A DNA stretch of 64,000 nucleotides, from assembly GCA_025617375.2 (NCBI GenBank), contig JAMYGW020000006.1, positions 129,001 to 193,000 on the forward strand, read 5' to 3'. The notes below the pieces were generated by a model. It saw only the letters and a list, made by a program, of their open reading frames with translations, was not told the origin of the DNA and ran no database searches. The DNA is from Acarospora socialis (lineage: Eukaryota; Ascomycota; Lecanoromycetes; Acarosporales; Acarosporaceae). The position numbers and the translations under genes are program-made. This document shows, piece after piece, positions 11,506 to 21,404 of the stretch (positions are counted from its first letter, which is position 1; every line of letters starts with the position of its first letter).

Positions 11506-12606
11506 ATGCGTTTCTCCACCATTGCTGCCGCTGCTTTGGCGGCTACACCGGCTGTCGTTTCTGCTGCCGGCATTCTCGGCTACGCCATAGGGAACAGAAA
11601 GCCCGATGGCTCCTGCAAGTTCAGAAGTGACTACGAAGCCGATTTCGACACCCTAAAGAGCACCAGCACCATCGTCCGGACATATTCCGCGACCGAATGC
11701 AACACCGCTCAGGAGATCCTACCTGCTGCGGCCAGCAAGGACTTCAAGGTCGTTCTCGGAGTATGGTGAGTAGACTCTGTTACAGACCGTTGGCGGCTTC
11801 CGAAGCCACCGCCTTATCCTTTCACTGCTGACCAACACCTCGCTCCCAGGCCTGACACAGATGATGCACTCAATGCCGATATCAGTGCACTTCAAGCCGC
11901 CTTCAAAAGTGCCGGCACCGACGCAGTTTATGCTATCACAGTCGGCTCGGAAGCCCTTTACCGAGGCAACCTCAATGGTGACCAACTCTTGGCCAAGATT
12001 CAAAAGGTCCAGAATCTCTTCCCCAATGTCAAGATTGGTACTGCGGATAGCTGGAATAAGTACGCCGATGGTACGGCCGACCCGCTGATCAAGGGTGGTG
12101 TTAAGTTACTGTAGGTTTGAACATCCTCTGACCGATACGGGCTGAATATTAATATTCTCGTTTCAGCTTCGTCAACGCGTTTGCCTACTGGCAAGGACAG
12201 GACATTAAGAATGCCACCGCTACTTACTTAGATGATATCCAGCAAGCGTTTGGTCACATCCAGAGCGTTGGCGGCAACGACATCGAACTGGCTAACGGAG
12301 AGACCGGATGGCCTAGTGATGGTATGCCATGAGACCTGAGACAGTTCCAGACAGAAGTGACCGGCTGACTTTTGCGTAGGTGGTTCCGACTATGGAGCGG
12401 CAAAGGCAAGCACCGCCAACGCGCAGACCTTCTACAAGCAAGCCGTGTGCGGTATGCTGAAGTGGGGTGTCAACGTCTTCTACTTCGAGGCTTTCGACGA
12501 GACATGGAAGCCCAAGAGCGTCGGTGACAGCGGGGCCTCCTCGGATGAGACTCACTGGGGTGCCTTCACCGCAGACCGCACCAGCAAATTCGACCTGAGC
12601 TGTTAA
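11506..12606 (+). CDS. bgl2: Secreted GH17 beta-1,3-glucanase/glucanosyltransferase, Bgl2-like
   Basis: Four exons (11506-11765, 11850-12110, 12167-12321, 12380-12606) give 300 residues, the usual size for Bgl2-type enzymes. Residues 1-20 are a signal peptide ending in an A-x-A-like site before GILGYAIGN. The family landmarks are in order. TVGSEALYRGN holds the acid/base Glu near residue 127, AFAYWQGQ lies near 195, and NGETGWPSDGG holds the second catalytic Glu near residue 227. YFEAFDETWK follows near the end. There is no GPI tail, so the protein should be secreted or loosely held in the wall. The role is remodelling of beta-1,3-glucan. All three introns have good GT-AG ends, and each junction falls inside a conserved motif, which supports the model. 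Confidence 0.93.
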
Positions 12607-14440
12607 GCGTCTCAGTCTTGCCTCGAAACCATTGTACGAGTAACTTTCTTGGTGGATGGCGACTGTACCGGAGCGAATCTCGGTAATGGCTTTTGCTTGA
12701 ATTGGTACGGACAATGGCTCTGGCATGGCTACTAGGCGATAATTTTGGGATTGTACGTACTATTGGATGTGTCTTATCCCTTCGACACTGTCAGTTCTGG
12801 CACCTTGTTTGTGTTCATACCAGACGCGCCTATAGAGGTTGTGCTCATAGAATGGATGGTGTTACAAGCATTACCGACGTTGAAGTGCATGCGTGAAATA
12901 TTGTCGTTTTATCGGTCACGAGTAGACTACTTCGACCTGCTGTCTTGCACGCAGGACTGTTTTGAGATTGACCGGGTAAAAGCTCTTAATAGGACTAACT
13001 ACAAAGTGAGCATAAAGCGGATGAGCGTGCATGTCTCCCGCTGGGGAGGCCAAGGGGCGAGAGTGTGGGTGAAGGTTTCTAATGGGGGGGACTGTGGTTC
13101 GGTTTCTGGAGTGCGAGGGTAGGAAATCTAAGGGAAAGCTGGAGTGGACGGCCCTCTCACCAGTGTTGTGATGCCTTACTAAATATCTGGGAACCAGAAT
13201 GTGACTAGGAACTACTTTGGCTACTATCTATCTCTAACCACGCCGCAGACTCTCACCATCTCCGCCTTCCTCATCTTTAGATCTATGTCCATCCGTCTCT
13301 ACGGCCCTCGAAGTAATCATCGTGTCAACCTCTTCTTCGTCCTGTCCCTCCAAAGCACCCCTTTCGTACGGGCGACTATTGGAGCAGGTAAGGACTTGAC
13401 CTTTTTGCTCCGTGCTATCAGCCGCTGGTCGTCCCTGTTGCCAGTGACATCGAGGTACAGAGATGTACCCAGGAGGTGGGTGGTTGGCTGTGGTCTGCCG
13501 CTGCTGAGGTCAGAGCACGCTTGCTCGTGGACGGGCTGTCGATGATGTCTATTTAGGAGTCGAAGGGTACCCACCTGAGTCATATATGGAGGGAATCTCG
13601 GGATATGGCATTATGCTCTTGATGTTGGGTCAGTAGGCCTGAAGCGGGAACCAGCATGTTGAAGGCAGTTTCCTTCGCTGGTGCTGACGATTCAACAGTG
13701 GGTAGTTTTAGCTCCAAACGAACATATGGAACGGCGCCAGCACAATTTCAATGGCAGTCTCCAGACCGTAGGGTGCCGTGAGTTCCTAGTTGCGCAAGAC
13801 GTGAAATCGTGACAGTCTTGTATGTGGTTTGGTTTGTGAGCTTGCTGGAGGGCTTACCGCCATCAATGGAGGCAGTAGGTAGCTGATCTCAGTGGTGTTT
13901 TCGGATACCGTTGGAATACGTGCCCAAACCTAAGAAATGGATTAGCTTTGCTCGCGTGAGACTCAGCAATTACTTTACAGCATGCCTCTTTATCTCTCAT
14001 GGTCGCCCATCTTACTTTCCACTGAACATGAGGGGTTCCTTGACGATCCTCCCTCTGCTGGGCTACCCTTGATGTTGGCCATTGCTTGAAGCACTGCCTC
14101 ATCCTAGGCGAAACATCCTGGCCATGTTGCGTTCCAGCCTGTCAGCATAAGCTGGGAATGTTCCGATTTCACTTCTCTGTAGTGAGAGGAATGGGATCGA
14201 GACGTCGATTATGAGGTCGTATTGGGCGCGTCTCTGGAGTTGAGGCTCACGCGAAGCACTCATCATGATTGGGTCAAGCAACGTGACACAAAGTGGGGTC
14301 CAAGATCTTACAAGGACTTCCGTAGTGATGCCTTGTGCGAAATTTCAAACACCCACCGTTGATAGTGTCCCGAACTCATTAGATGCCCCGGGGGTCCGTC
14401 CTTTGAGCTCTTCCAAGCGGCTGGGAGATTGGTTCCGGCC
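12607..14440. other. Intergenic region, no supported gene
   Basis: This 1.8 kb gap has open frames up to 125 codons (12745-13122) without recognisable domains or splice-linked partners. It may hold a diverged or non-coding transcript, but nothing visible supports one. The promoter of the second STAND gene should be near its right end. Confidence 0.5.
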
Positions 14441-17400
14441 ATGGCTTCTTCAGTGATCAGCGAGATTTTTGAGCACGCCATGGTCAAATTTCGGGAAGAA
14501 TTGAGTGCAAAGGAGTTCCGCCAAATTACAACGCCAACGGACTTGCCTGACGTGCTCAACGTTGCAGATAATGCGTTGAAACAGAGGAGTTCTGGCATTC
14601 ATCCGAAGAAAATCAAGGCATTGGAAGCTCTAGAAAGGGCCCGGTTACACTTGGAGCCATTTGACGGTATCTTGCAAGGCCTAGCCGAACTCGCTCCGTT
14701 TGGGGGCAAACTCATCTGGGGTAGCGTGAAGACGGTCTTCCAATTCGTGGAAAAGAACAATGAAGGGTTCGACCAGGTCTTCGATTTCTTTACAGGCATG
14801 GGTGAGGAGATTCCGCTCATCGACAGCCTCGCCACGACATTCAAGAAATCTGCCTTGGTCAAGCCAGTGGCTGAGGAGCTCGTCGACGCTATTATGAAGT
14901 TCTGGATCGAGGCTGTGAAGCATTACAGGGCAAGGCCAGGCGCGGCTTTTAAAAGGATGGTCAGGCCCAAAGCGATCTCAAAGAAGTTCGAAGATTTAAG
15001 AAGCGAGCTGAAACGGCAGCAAGAGAGGCTGTGGAGAAGTGCTGATGCGCAACACTACTCGGACACGTCTGAGCACCAGCAGCAGACTCTAGAACAGGGA
15101 GCTTTGGCCATGCTCAACTGGATATCTGCTCCTTCCTACAACGTCGATCACAAGAAAGCTTGCAAGAAGCATTACGGAGATACATGCAAGTGGATCACGC
15201 GAAAGGACGAATATAGGACTTGGTCGGCCACATCTACTGGTGCGCTCCTTGTCATCTACGGAAAGCCTGGCGCAGGCAAAACGATTCTCAGCTCTTTTCT
15301 AGTCAGTGAAGTAGCCTCTTCTGGAAGATCGGGCTCGTCCTCTATTGGGTTTATCGTACTTTACCACTATTTCAAGTACAATGACGATACCAAGAACACT
15401 CCTATGGCTGCCGTGCGGTCAATGCTCGAACAGTTATACAACCAATTTCGGACTGGGACTTGGGCCATCGACTTGAGCAGGAGGTTTCAAAACCTTGTCC
15501 AACGACGTTGTGATTCTTTCGACGATTGGTGGGAGATATTCCAAAGCTTGATTATCTCCGACAAGGTTGCGGTAACCATCGTGCTTGACGCACTGGATGA
15601 ATGCATAGATGCAAAGACCCTTGCTAGGGAACTACTGAAGTTGACAAGTGCAACTGCGGTCAAGGTAATTCTGACTGCTCGGAAGGAAGGAAGATACGTT
15701 GAGCTATTCGCCGAGTCTATATCGACGCTGGTTATTGAGATCAACGACACCGACATCGAGCACGATATCACGTCTTTTGTCGAATACAAGATCAAGAAAA
15801 CCAAAAGACTCTCCGGGCCAGAAAACGAGGTATTAACAAATAGACTACTCAACAAGCTATGCGACCCTAAAAGGCACCAAGGGATGTTTTTATGGGCATA
15901 TCTCATGTGGAAGGACATCAAAGAGCGCCTTGCATTTTCAGACGGTCCTGAAGTTATCGGGGAATTCCCAGCTGGTCTCGATAGCGTCTACGAAACGATC
16001 TTAGACAAGCTCAACCGGCTTTCCGAAACGCAACAAGAGTTCTGTCGTCTCATTCTCAATTGGGTTGTTTGCAGCAGTCGACCGCTGCTTTTCGCGGAGC
16101 TTGAACATGCTCTCAAACTCTCGCAGAGGAGCTTCACAGACTATTTCGAGAAGGTAGAAGGGGGTAGTTATCAGCTTCGCTTCTCGAGAAATGACATTGT
16201 TCATGTATGCGGATCACTTGTCTCATACACAGGCTTAGCGAATGGAGATACTATTGGCCTGATTCACCTGACAGCTCGTGATTTCCTCAGCAGGGCTTCT
16301 GGGAAGGGAAAAGTCCCCGTACACCTCTCTTCATTTGGCGTCGACGTTCCCAATGCGAAAGCTCGTCTGTGCTCAACTTGCCTGGACTCTTTGCTTGACA
16401 GGTCTTTACATGCCAATCCCTATTTCAAGGGCCGAGAGGGTCTTGTCCACCAGCCGAAGGCACAAGATAATGCTTTCAGAGAGCGACATCCACTGTTTGA
16501 ATACGCCGTCAGATACTGGCCAGAGCTTGCATGGGACGCATTGACTAGCCAGCTAGAGAACGAGAACGTTGTCAGTGTGACCCGCAAGATCACAGCCTTT
16601 GCTGAAAGCGATTTCTCTGTCTTCTGGACTGAAAGCTTCGTCCGTCAATACGGGATAGAGTTCTGTATATTCAATGTGAAGCGCTTCCGACGTCTATCTT
16701 CCCTACTCAGTAAGGCATTGCCTTGGGTCAACTCCGTTCTGTCTACGCTTAAGACCTACGAGTTATCGATATATCGTCGTCCTCGGGTGATTCTTAACTC
16801 TATGAACACTCAAACACTCGCCCGACGCAATATAAACGAACGCCGTAAAACTCAAGCACTCGTGCAGGTTGGCCTACCTGCCCAGTCCCCACAGCATCAA
16901 TCAGATCTCCCAATTCCTTTGACCGGCTGGGCGCATTACGATGTTTGTACTGATAGTCTCTACAATGTTCCGGAACGTCCAGTAAGGAAGAAGCTCGATC
17001 GATGGATTATTGGAGAAGAACTGAAATTCCGTCCGGCAATCCACACTGGCATGTCAGACTCAGGCCGTGTTGTGAGCTTACTCTCGGCAGCTGTAAGCCT
17101 CTGCAGTCAGTATGTTGCGGTAACCTACCTTGTCGGAGTTCGATGCCTTCAGACAGTGTTGTGGAAAATCGATCCTCAGTCTGAGCGCACAGCTGCAGCA
17201 GACTGGGCTGAACTTTGTCTGGTGGATCAGCGCGACATTGTACTGGAGACAGATATATTCTTGAGCGATCTACACTCTAAAAGAGACATAGTGAGCTTTG
17301 GCAAGGAAGATACCATGAACGCGCCAGGATGCATTTGGAACATCGTTAGTAGAGAGAAGGTCTCCCGTCCAACTGCCATCTACGAACCTGAGGCTAGCTT

Positions 17401-19102
17401 GGCAGTGAGCGGGACTTGTTTTGGTATGGATCGCGTTGCTCGTGTCTTGCATGCCACAGAGCTGGAGGTTCTTGACTTGGATGGAACATCATTTTTGCGG
17501 CACGAATTTGAGGTGCATGGAGGTTTCACCAAGATTCAGACAGTCAAGTTCTCTTCATCCTCTAGGAAGCTTGTTGTCCGCCACTTTTTCAGTTATCACT
17601 GTCAAAGTTTATATTGCTTTCTTCTTGACAAGAAGATACTCGTTAAGCTTCAGTTGCCGGAACATGACTTAGATAGGTCGAGGGACCCACGGTCACAGGA
17701 TCCACAGGTACAGTTCGTGGATAACGAAAATAAAATCGTTACCGCATTTCCGTGTACTGGCTTTACTTCAATCCTCGTGTACGCCTTGCCCAGCGGTATT
17801 GGTAGCAACGGCCGCGACGAAGTTCCAGGAACGTGCATATTCAGAACCACGCGTATGGATACGGTGTTGTGCATGCAACACGCAGTTACCACTGATACCC
17901 CTAGTCTTTTTCTACATACTCAGGACGTTGGACTCCAGAAAAGAGCACTCGATCAGGAGTGGACTGAAACGGAAGATCGGCACCTAAGAAATGTAATAGC
18001 TGCTAAGATCACGTGGGAGGAGACGGGTTGGTATCCTATCAAACAAGCAACTCAATGGGTGTCCATCCACTCACCCTCTATTTACGGCCGAGGCACAAGT
18101 CATCCAGCTGGCGAGTCCTTTCTCACCGTGAGAACTTGGCGTTGTGGTAATCAGTTTGAGCTTGAAGGCACAGTGACAAGAAAGCTGCAGTCCCTCAAGC
18201 CTTTGCCTGGCTTGATAGGATTCAGGGATATAATCAGCTGCAATGGCAAATACATCGCAACCCGACACGGTCTCTTCCAATTGAATCACGATTCACTCAC
18301 CCTGGTTGAATTCCACTTAGCCGATCACATTTTCGTCACTGCTGACTTCAGCCAGGACGAGACCAGATTTGCTGTGACATACCGGGGTTTACCGTGCGAC
18401 GAAGACATTTTATCCGTGTTCGAGCTTTTTCCGGACTCGACCACTAGGTTGCTTGCAAAAGAGCCATGTCAAGGCGCATCTCGTTCTGTCGCATTTCATC
18501 CCATCAATTCCTCCTTCCTTACCATCTCGTCACAGAAGGACAACGGGTGGTACATCCGAATTGCGAAAGTTGGCGACGCACAATCAGAGTGCATGGAAGT
18601 ATGGTCAAGATCATTCAAATTAACGGTCGTCGAGTCTAGATTTTCTAGCTGCGGAAACTATGTGACAGTTGACCGAGATGACGTGGGATATAACCTTGGC
18701 AGTCATTGGCCCAAGTTCAAAGCACCTCATGATGCAGTCCGTGAACAAGGCACAGCAAACCATCCGTACATATTTGTGAAGAAAGATATCTGCTTTCTTG
18801 ACATGTATCGTCTTAATGTGGCCTATAATTCTGGCACTCGCATTGTCTATCTAGAGCACAAGCTTCTCGATAGCGCTGACGACGATTACCGCATTCGAGT
18901 ACTCTGTGTCCTGCCGGATGCTGGTTTATACGGGCGAGTGCCGATGCTCATATGGCCACCTGATGATGCTGACGATGATGAAGTCAAATATACGGAGTTA
19001 AGAGATGATTTCATTGTTCGAACCGGCATTCGAAGCCGTAACTTGCTTCATGGTGACGAATGGATTGCCGCCAAGGACTTCGACGAAAACATGACCGCCT
19101 GA
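14441..19102 (+). CDS. STAND/NLR-like receptor: helical Goodbye-like N-terminus - NACHT - beta-propeller-like C-terminus
   Basis: This intronless frame encodes 1553 residues. The first true ATG is at 14441 in a good context (GGCCATGG); the frame opens slightly upstream at a TTG. Residues 1-200 are alpha-helical and resemble the Goodbye-type N-terminal domain of fungal STAND proteins (start SEIFEHAMVKFREEL, then a Gly/Phe-rich helical pair). The NACHT core has a canonical P-loop GKPGAGKT at 274-281 and Walker B VLDALDEC at 381-388. A winged-helix-like stretch with the LTARDFL motif follows near 610. From about residue 850 to the end repeated beta-strand-like segments suggest a degenerate WD40 or propeller sensor; canonical WD dipeptides are few. 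The likely role is non-self recognition, heterokaryon incompatibility or immunity. The effector output of the N-terminal domain is unknown. It is unrelated at the N-terminus to the esterase-type receptor at 2-7 kb. Confidence 0.87.
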   Translation: MASSVISEIFEHAMVKFREELSAKEFRQITTPTDLPDVLNVADNALKQRSSGIHPKKIKALEALERARLHLEPFDGILQGLAELAPFGGKLIWGSVKTVFQFVEKNNEGFDQVFDFFTGMGEEIPLIDSLATTFKKSALVKPVAEELVDAIMKFWIEAVKHYRARPGAAFKRMVRPKAISKKFEDLRSELKRQQERLWRSADAQHYSDTSEHQQQTLEQGALAMLNWISAPSYNVDHKKACKKHYGDTCKWITRKDEYRTWSATSTGALLVIYGKPGAGKTILSSFLVSEVASSGRSGSSSIGFIVLYHYFKYNDDTKNTPMAAVRSMLEQLYNQFRTGTWAIDLSRRFQNLVQRRCDSFDDWWEIFQSLIISDKVAVTIVLDALDECIDAKTLARELLKLTSATAVKVILTARKEGRYVELFAESISTLVIEINDTDIEHDITSFVEYKIKKTKRLSGPENEVLTNRLLNKLCDPKRHQGMFLWAYLMWKDIKERLAFSDGPEVIGEFPAGLDSVYETILDKLNRLSETQQEFCRLILNWVVCSSRPLLFAELEHALKLSQRSFTDYFEKVEGGSYQLRFSRNDIVHVCGSLVSYTGLANGDTIGLIHLTARDFLSRASGKGKVPVHLSSFGVDVPNAKARLCSTCLDSLLDRSLHANPYFKGREGLVHQPKAQDNAFRERHPLFEYAVRYWPELAWDALTSQLENENVVSVTRKITAFAESDFSVFWTESFVRQYGIEFCIFNVKRFRRLSSLLSKALPWVNSVLSTLKTYELSIYRRPRVILNSMNTQTLARRNINERRKTQALVQVGLPAQSPQHQSDLPIPLTGWAHYDVCTDSLYNVPERPVRKKLDRWIIGEELKFRPAIHTGMSDSGRVVSLLSAAVSLCSQYVAVTYLVGVRCLQTVLWKIDPQSERTAAADWAELCLVDQRDIVLETDIFLSDLHSKRDIVSFGKEDTMNAPGCIWNIVSREKVSRPTAIYEPEASLAVSGTCFGMDRVARVLHATELEVLDLDGTSFLRHEFEVHGGFTKIQTVKFSSSSRKLVVRHFFSYHCQSLYCFLLDKKILVKLQLPEHDLDRSRDPRSQDPQVQFVDNENKIVTAFPCTGFTSILVYALPSGIGSNGRDEVPGTCIFRTTRMDTVLCMQHAVTTDTPSLFLHTQDVGLQKRALDQEWTETEDRHLRNVIAAKITWEETGWYPIKQATQWVSIHSPSIYGRGTSHPAGESFLTVRTWRCGNQFELEGTVTRKLQSLKPLPGLIGFRDIISCNGKYIATRHGLFQLNHDSLTLVEFHLADHIFVTADFSQDETRFAVTYRGLPCDEDILSVFELFPDSTTRLLAKEPCQGASRSVAFHPINSSFLTISSQKDNGWYIRIAKVGDAQSECMEVWSRSFKLTVVESRFSSCGNYVTVDRDDVGYNLGSHWPKFKAPHDAVREQGTANHPYIFVKKDICFLDMYRLNVAYNSGTRIVYLEHKLLDSADDDYRIRVLCVLPDAGLYGRVPMLIWPPDDADDDEVKYTELRDDFIVRTGIRSRNLLHGDEWIAAKDFDENMTA

Positions 19103-20261
19103 TCACTCTGCCCTCCCCAGAATTAGCTTCAAACAACAATTGGGATAACTGTTTCAGCAGCACACGAAACTCACCTAATCATTCCAATTTTTTCCCTCGC
19201 TTGCCTGTCTTTCTTATCCTGGCCTCTTCCCTAACCTATCTTGTTACATTGCTCAGACTTCGATTCCTACTCGGAGGTTGGTCATTTCTGTGCATCTGGT
19301 GGCCCAAGCATTCTCTTGCTGACCTTGCATTCAGTTCTCTGGATCCGCTGCCAGTACTCGCAACTGATCGCTCATTCACTTGGTAATGACTCTTATGGGA
19401 TTGCTCCAGCATCATGGTCTACGGAAGCGACACTCTAGGCAGCTGTCGGAGGAGATATGGCTCATCGGGCTGGTCACCAGCAAAGCCCAATGCAAATGTC
19501 CATCGCCGCCCTGGCCAATTCTACCGGCACACGCGAATATGGCGTTCCATGACTGGAGTCTTCACCATGATACTCAGGTTGTGGAGGCTGTGGGACATGA
19601 AATGCGAGCAGGTTGCATGCATGGAATTTGGCGCAGCTTGCTATCGGAGCACCTGTGTAGCTCTTACAACGAGTCGCCGCTTTTTCAACCACCATCGCGG
19701 AGCAAAGATCAGTCGACCGGGCAAGCAGGGTCTCTTTATATGGTGAATATACCGGGAGTTTATCTGAATGGTGTACTTGTTTCATCACCACAACTCTAGC
19801 GCTTGAAGGGCAGATAGTGCATAGAATCAATGGTATTCTACAGCGAGAAAGGAGTCATATCCTGGCAAACATCAATGTTCAGTCTTCCAGAGTTCCATTC
19901 AAACCATTCGTCTAACGTATAAGACACTGTTGGGTGATTCAAGGCCAGTGTCTCGCCATCGCCCTCTACTCAGAGTGATTTACGTATATCTCTCTTTTTC
20001 CCTACCCCTGATCGGACAAGGAGTAATATATCTGCCTGGTGCGTTCTTAATCATCTTAGCTGGGGCATGTCTTGGTTTCGTCCACGAAAGGGGTTGACTT
20101 TCTTGATATTCATGGTCCTCCCCGGTTTGGGATTTAATCTGGGTGCCTAATTGTGCTGCAGTTAAAATCACTTCTGTTCTCGTTACTTCATAAAAGGCTA
20201 AGAAAGTACATAAGCAGAAATTTAGAGACAGGCGCAAAGAAAGGATAAGGGAAAAAGTTCC
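19103..20261. other. Intergenic region, no supported gene
   Basis: The spacer between the second STAND gene and the initiator tRNA has overlapping frames of up to 139 codons on both strands around 19380-19830. None shows a domain or consistent coding bias. I see nothing that can be named. Confidence 0.5.
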
Positions 20262-20270
20262 AAAACAAAA
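20262..20270 (-). terminator. Pol III terminator of tRNA-iMet
   Basis: On the minus strand two TTTT runs follow the tRNA 3' end after about nine nucleotides. Four or more T residues directly downstream of a tRNA are the usual RNA polymerase III stop signal. Confidence 0.6.
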
Positions 20271-20279
20271 TAAATTTGT

Positions 20280-20350
20280 AGCACCAACTGGTTTCGATCC
20301 AGTGACCTCCGGGTTATGAGCCCGGCGCGCTTCCGCTGCGCCATGGTGCT
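20280..20350 (-). tRNA. Initiator tRNA-Met (CAT)
   Basis: The 71-nt minus-strand sequence folds as a full cloverleaf. The 7-bp acceptor stem is perfect (AGCACCA with TGGTGCT). There is a GCGC D stem, anticodon loop CTCATAA, and a 5-bp T stem ACTGG/CCAGT. Two traits mark it as the initiator and not the elongator. An A1:T72 pair closes the acceptor, and the T loop reads ATCGAAA, where elongators have TTCGAAA. The anticodon stem also has the three consecutive G:C pairs (GGG/CCC) used in start-site selection. It matches my memory of the Neurospora initiator very closely in the D, anticodon and variable regions. There is no intron. Confidence 0.95.
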
Positions 20351-21404
20351 GAAGATGTTACATCGATCTCTATTTTAATATAAGAAATGTTTTCGGCTAT
20401 CATACTGATATTAATTGCTACAGCTTTAAAGCTACTGATTTGAAGTTACCAAGTATTACCCGTAACATTTTCGAGCGCAAGGTAAGCCATGTTTCCTGGC
20501 ACCCTTTCCCCCGCTTGTCAGCAATAGCTTAAGCGGCGGAGGAGCCTCAGAGGCTTGCTAGGGCCTACCTGCGCAACTGCTTGGGGTCCCTCAGCTGCTG
20601 CTGCGGCCTGCGTAGGGAGTTTGATGTTCTTAGGTATCTCCTGCTGGGCGCGAGGCTAGAGGACAGAGGTCGCGGCAGAGCCATAACCGGCATTCCATTC
20701 TATACAGAGAATATGTCTAGATGGCATCAACAGCACTCACTTCAATGCTTTTAGTAGTACACTTATATGATAGTACACTGAATATCTAGTTGCAGAATCC
20801 TGATGTTGTTTTCTCTGATGTTGTGCGTTCTTTTGACATACTGTGTGAGGGAGACATTCTGTGTGCTCATTTGGGTCTGCCATCACATCTGTCCTCGGCC
20901 TTGCCTTGTGGCTTACGTACTCCACGGTTGTGGCTTTCGGAAACGCTAAACTCGACCCTTGTCGCTCCTTTTTCTCGGTTCGCAACACATCATCGCGACT
21001 CGCTTCTCACTCAAAAGTAAATACGGAGTAAGTTACGGTTGATACTTTTAATAACAACATCAACACCTCGAACATTCGCCCTTTTGCGTTTACATCAACC
21101 CACGTTGCCATGGCCTGCTTTTCCAGTGATTTGGGACGACTCTAGCTACGTCTATGGAACTAACTTTCTGCTACTTCAACCCTCGACAACGGTTCGCAGC
21201 AATCTCAGGGGCACCACAGATGCTTCACCGCGCACAGCTGACTGTCTGCGCGTCGCCTTCCCTCATTGGGCACGGCTAGAGAACGCGGTCAGAACTGTGA
21301 GCAAGCGATTATAGATCGCTTGCAACAACGGACGAGGTGGAAGGTACGTTACAACTCGAGCACCTAGGACCATCGGCATTCAAACTCATGTGCGTGCCAT
21401 TTAG
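20351..21404. other. Intergenic region / 5' region of the large coiled-coil gene
   Basis: The right part (from about 21000) probably includes the 5' UTR and an unresolved first exon of the coiled-coil gene; several short upstream ATG frames lie there. The left part holds a small arginine-rich frame on the minus strand at 20693-20565, listed separately. Confidence 0.5.
20565..20693 (-). CDS. Possible small arginine-rich ORF (first exon?), unrecognised
   Basis: An ATG frame of 42 codons reads like a mitochondrial presequence. It has Arg at regular spacing, many Ser and Leu, and only one acidic residue (start MPVMALPRPLSSSLAPSRR). Just before its stop a possible donor (CGCAG|GTAGGC) would allow splicing to something further left, but I could not find a convincing next exon before the tRNA. 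It may be a first exon, a remnant of a gene or chance. I do not assign a function. Confidence 0.2.
   Translation of the reverse strand: MPVMALPRPLSSSLAPSRRYLRTSNSLRRPQQQLRDPKQLRR

Noticed and set aside
12745-13122. 125-codon plus-strand frame after the GH17 gene
   Set aside because: No domain, no splice partners and no coding bias. Probably chance or 3' flank.
2162-19102. Secondary-metabolite cluster containing the MFS exporter
   Set aside because: There is no synthase, oxidase or pathway regulator nearby, so the MFS gene alone does not make a cluster.
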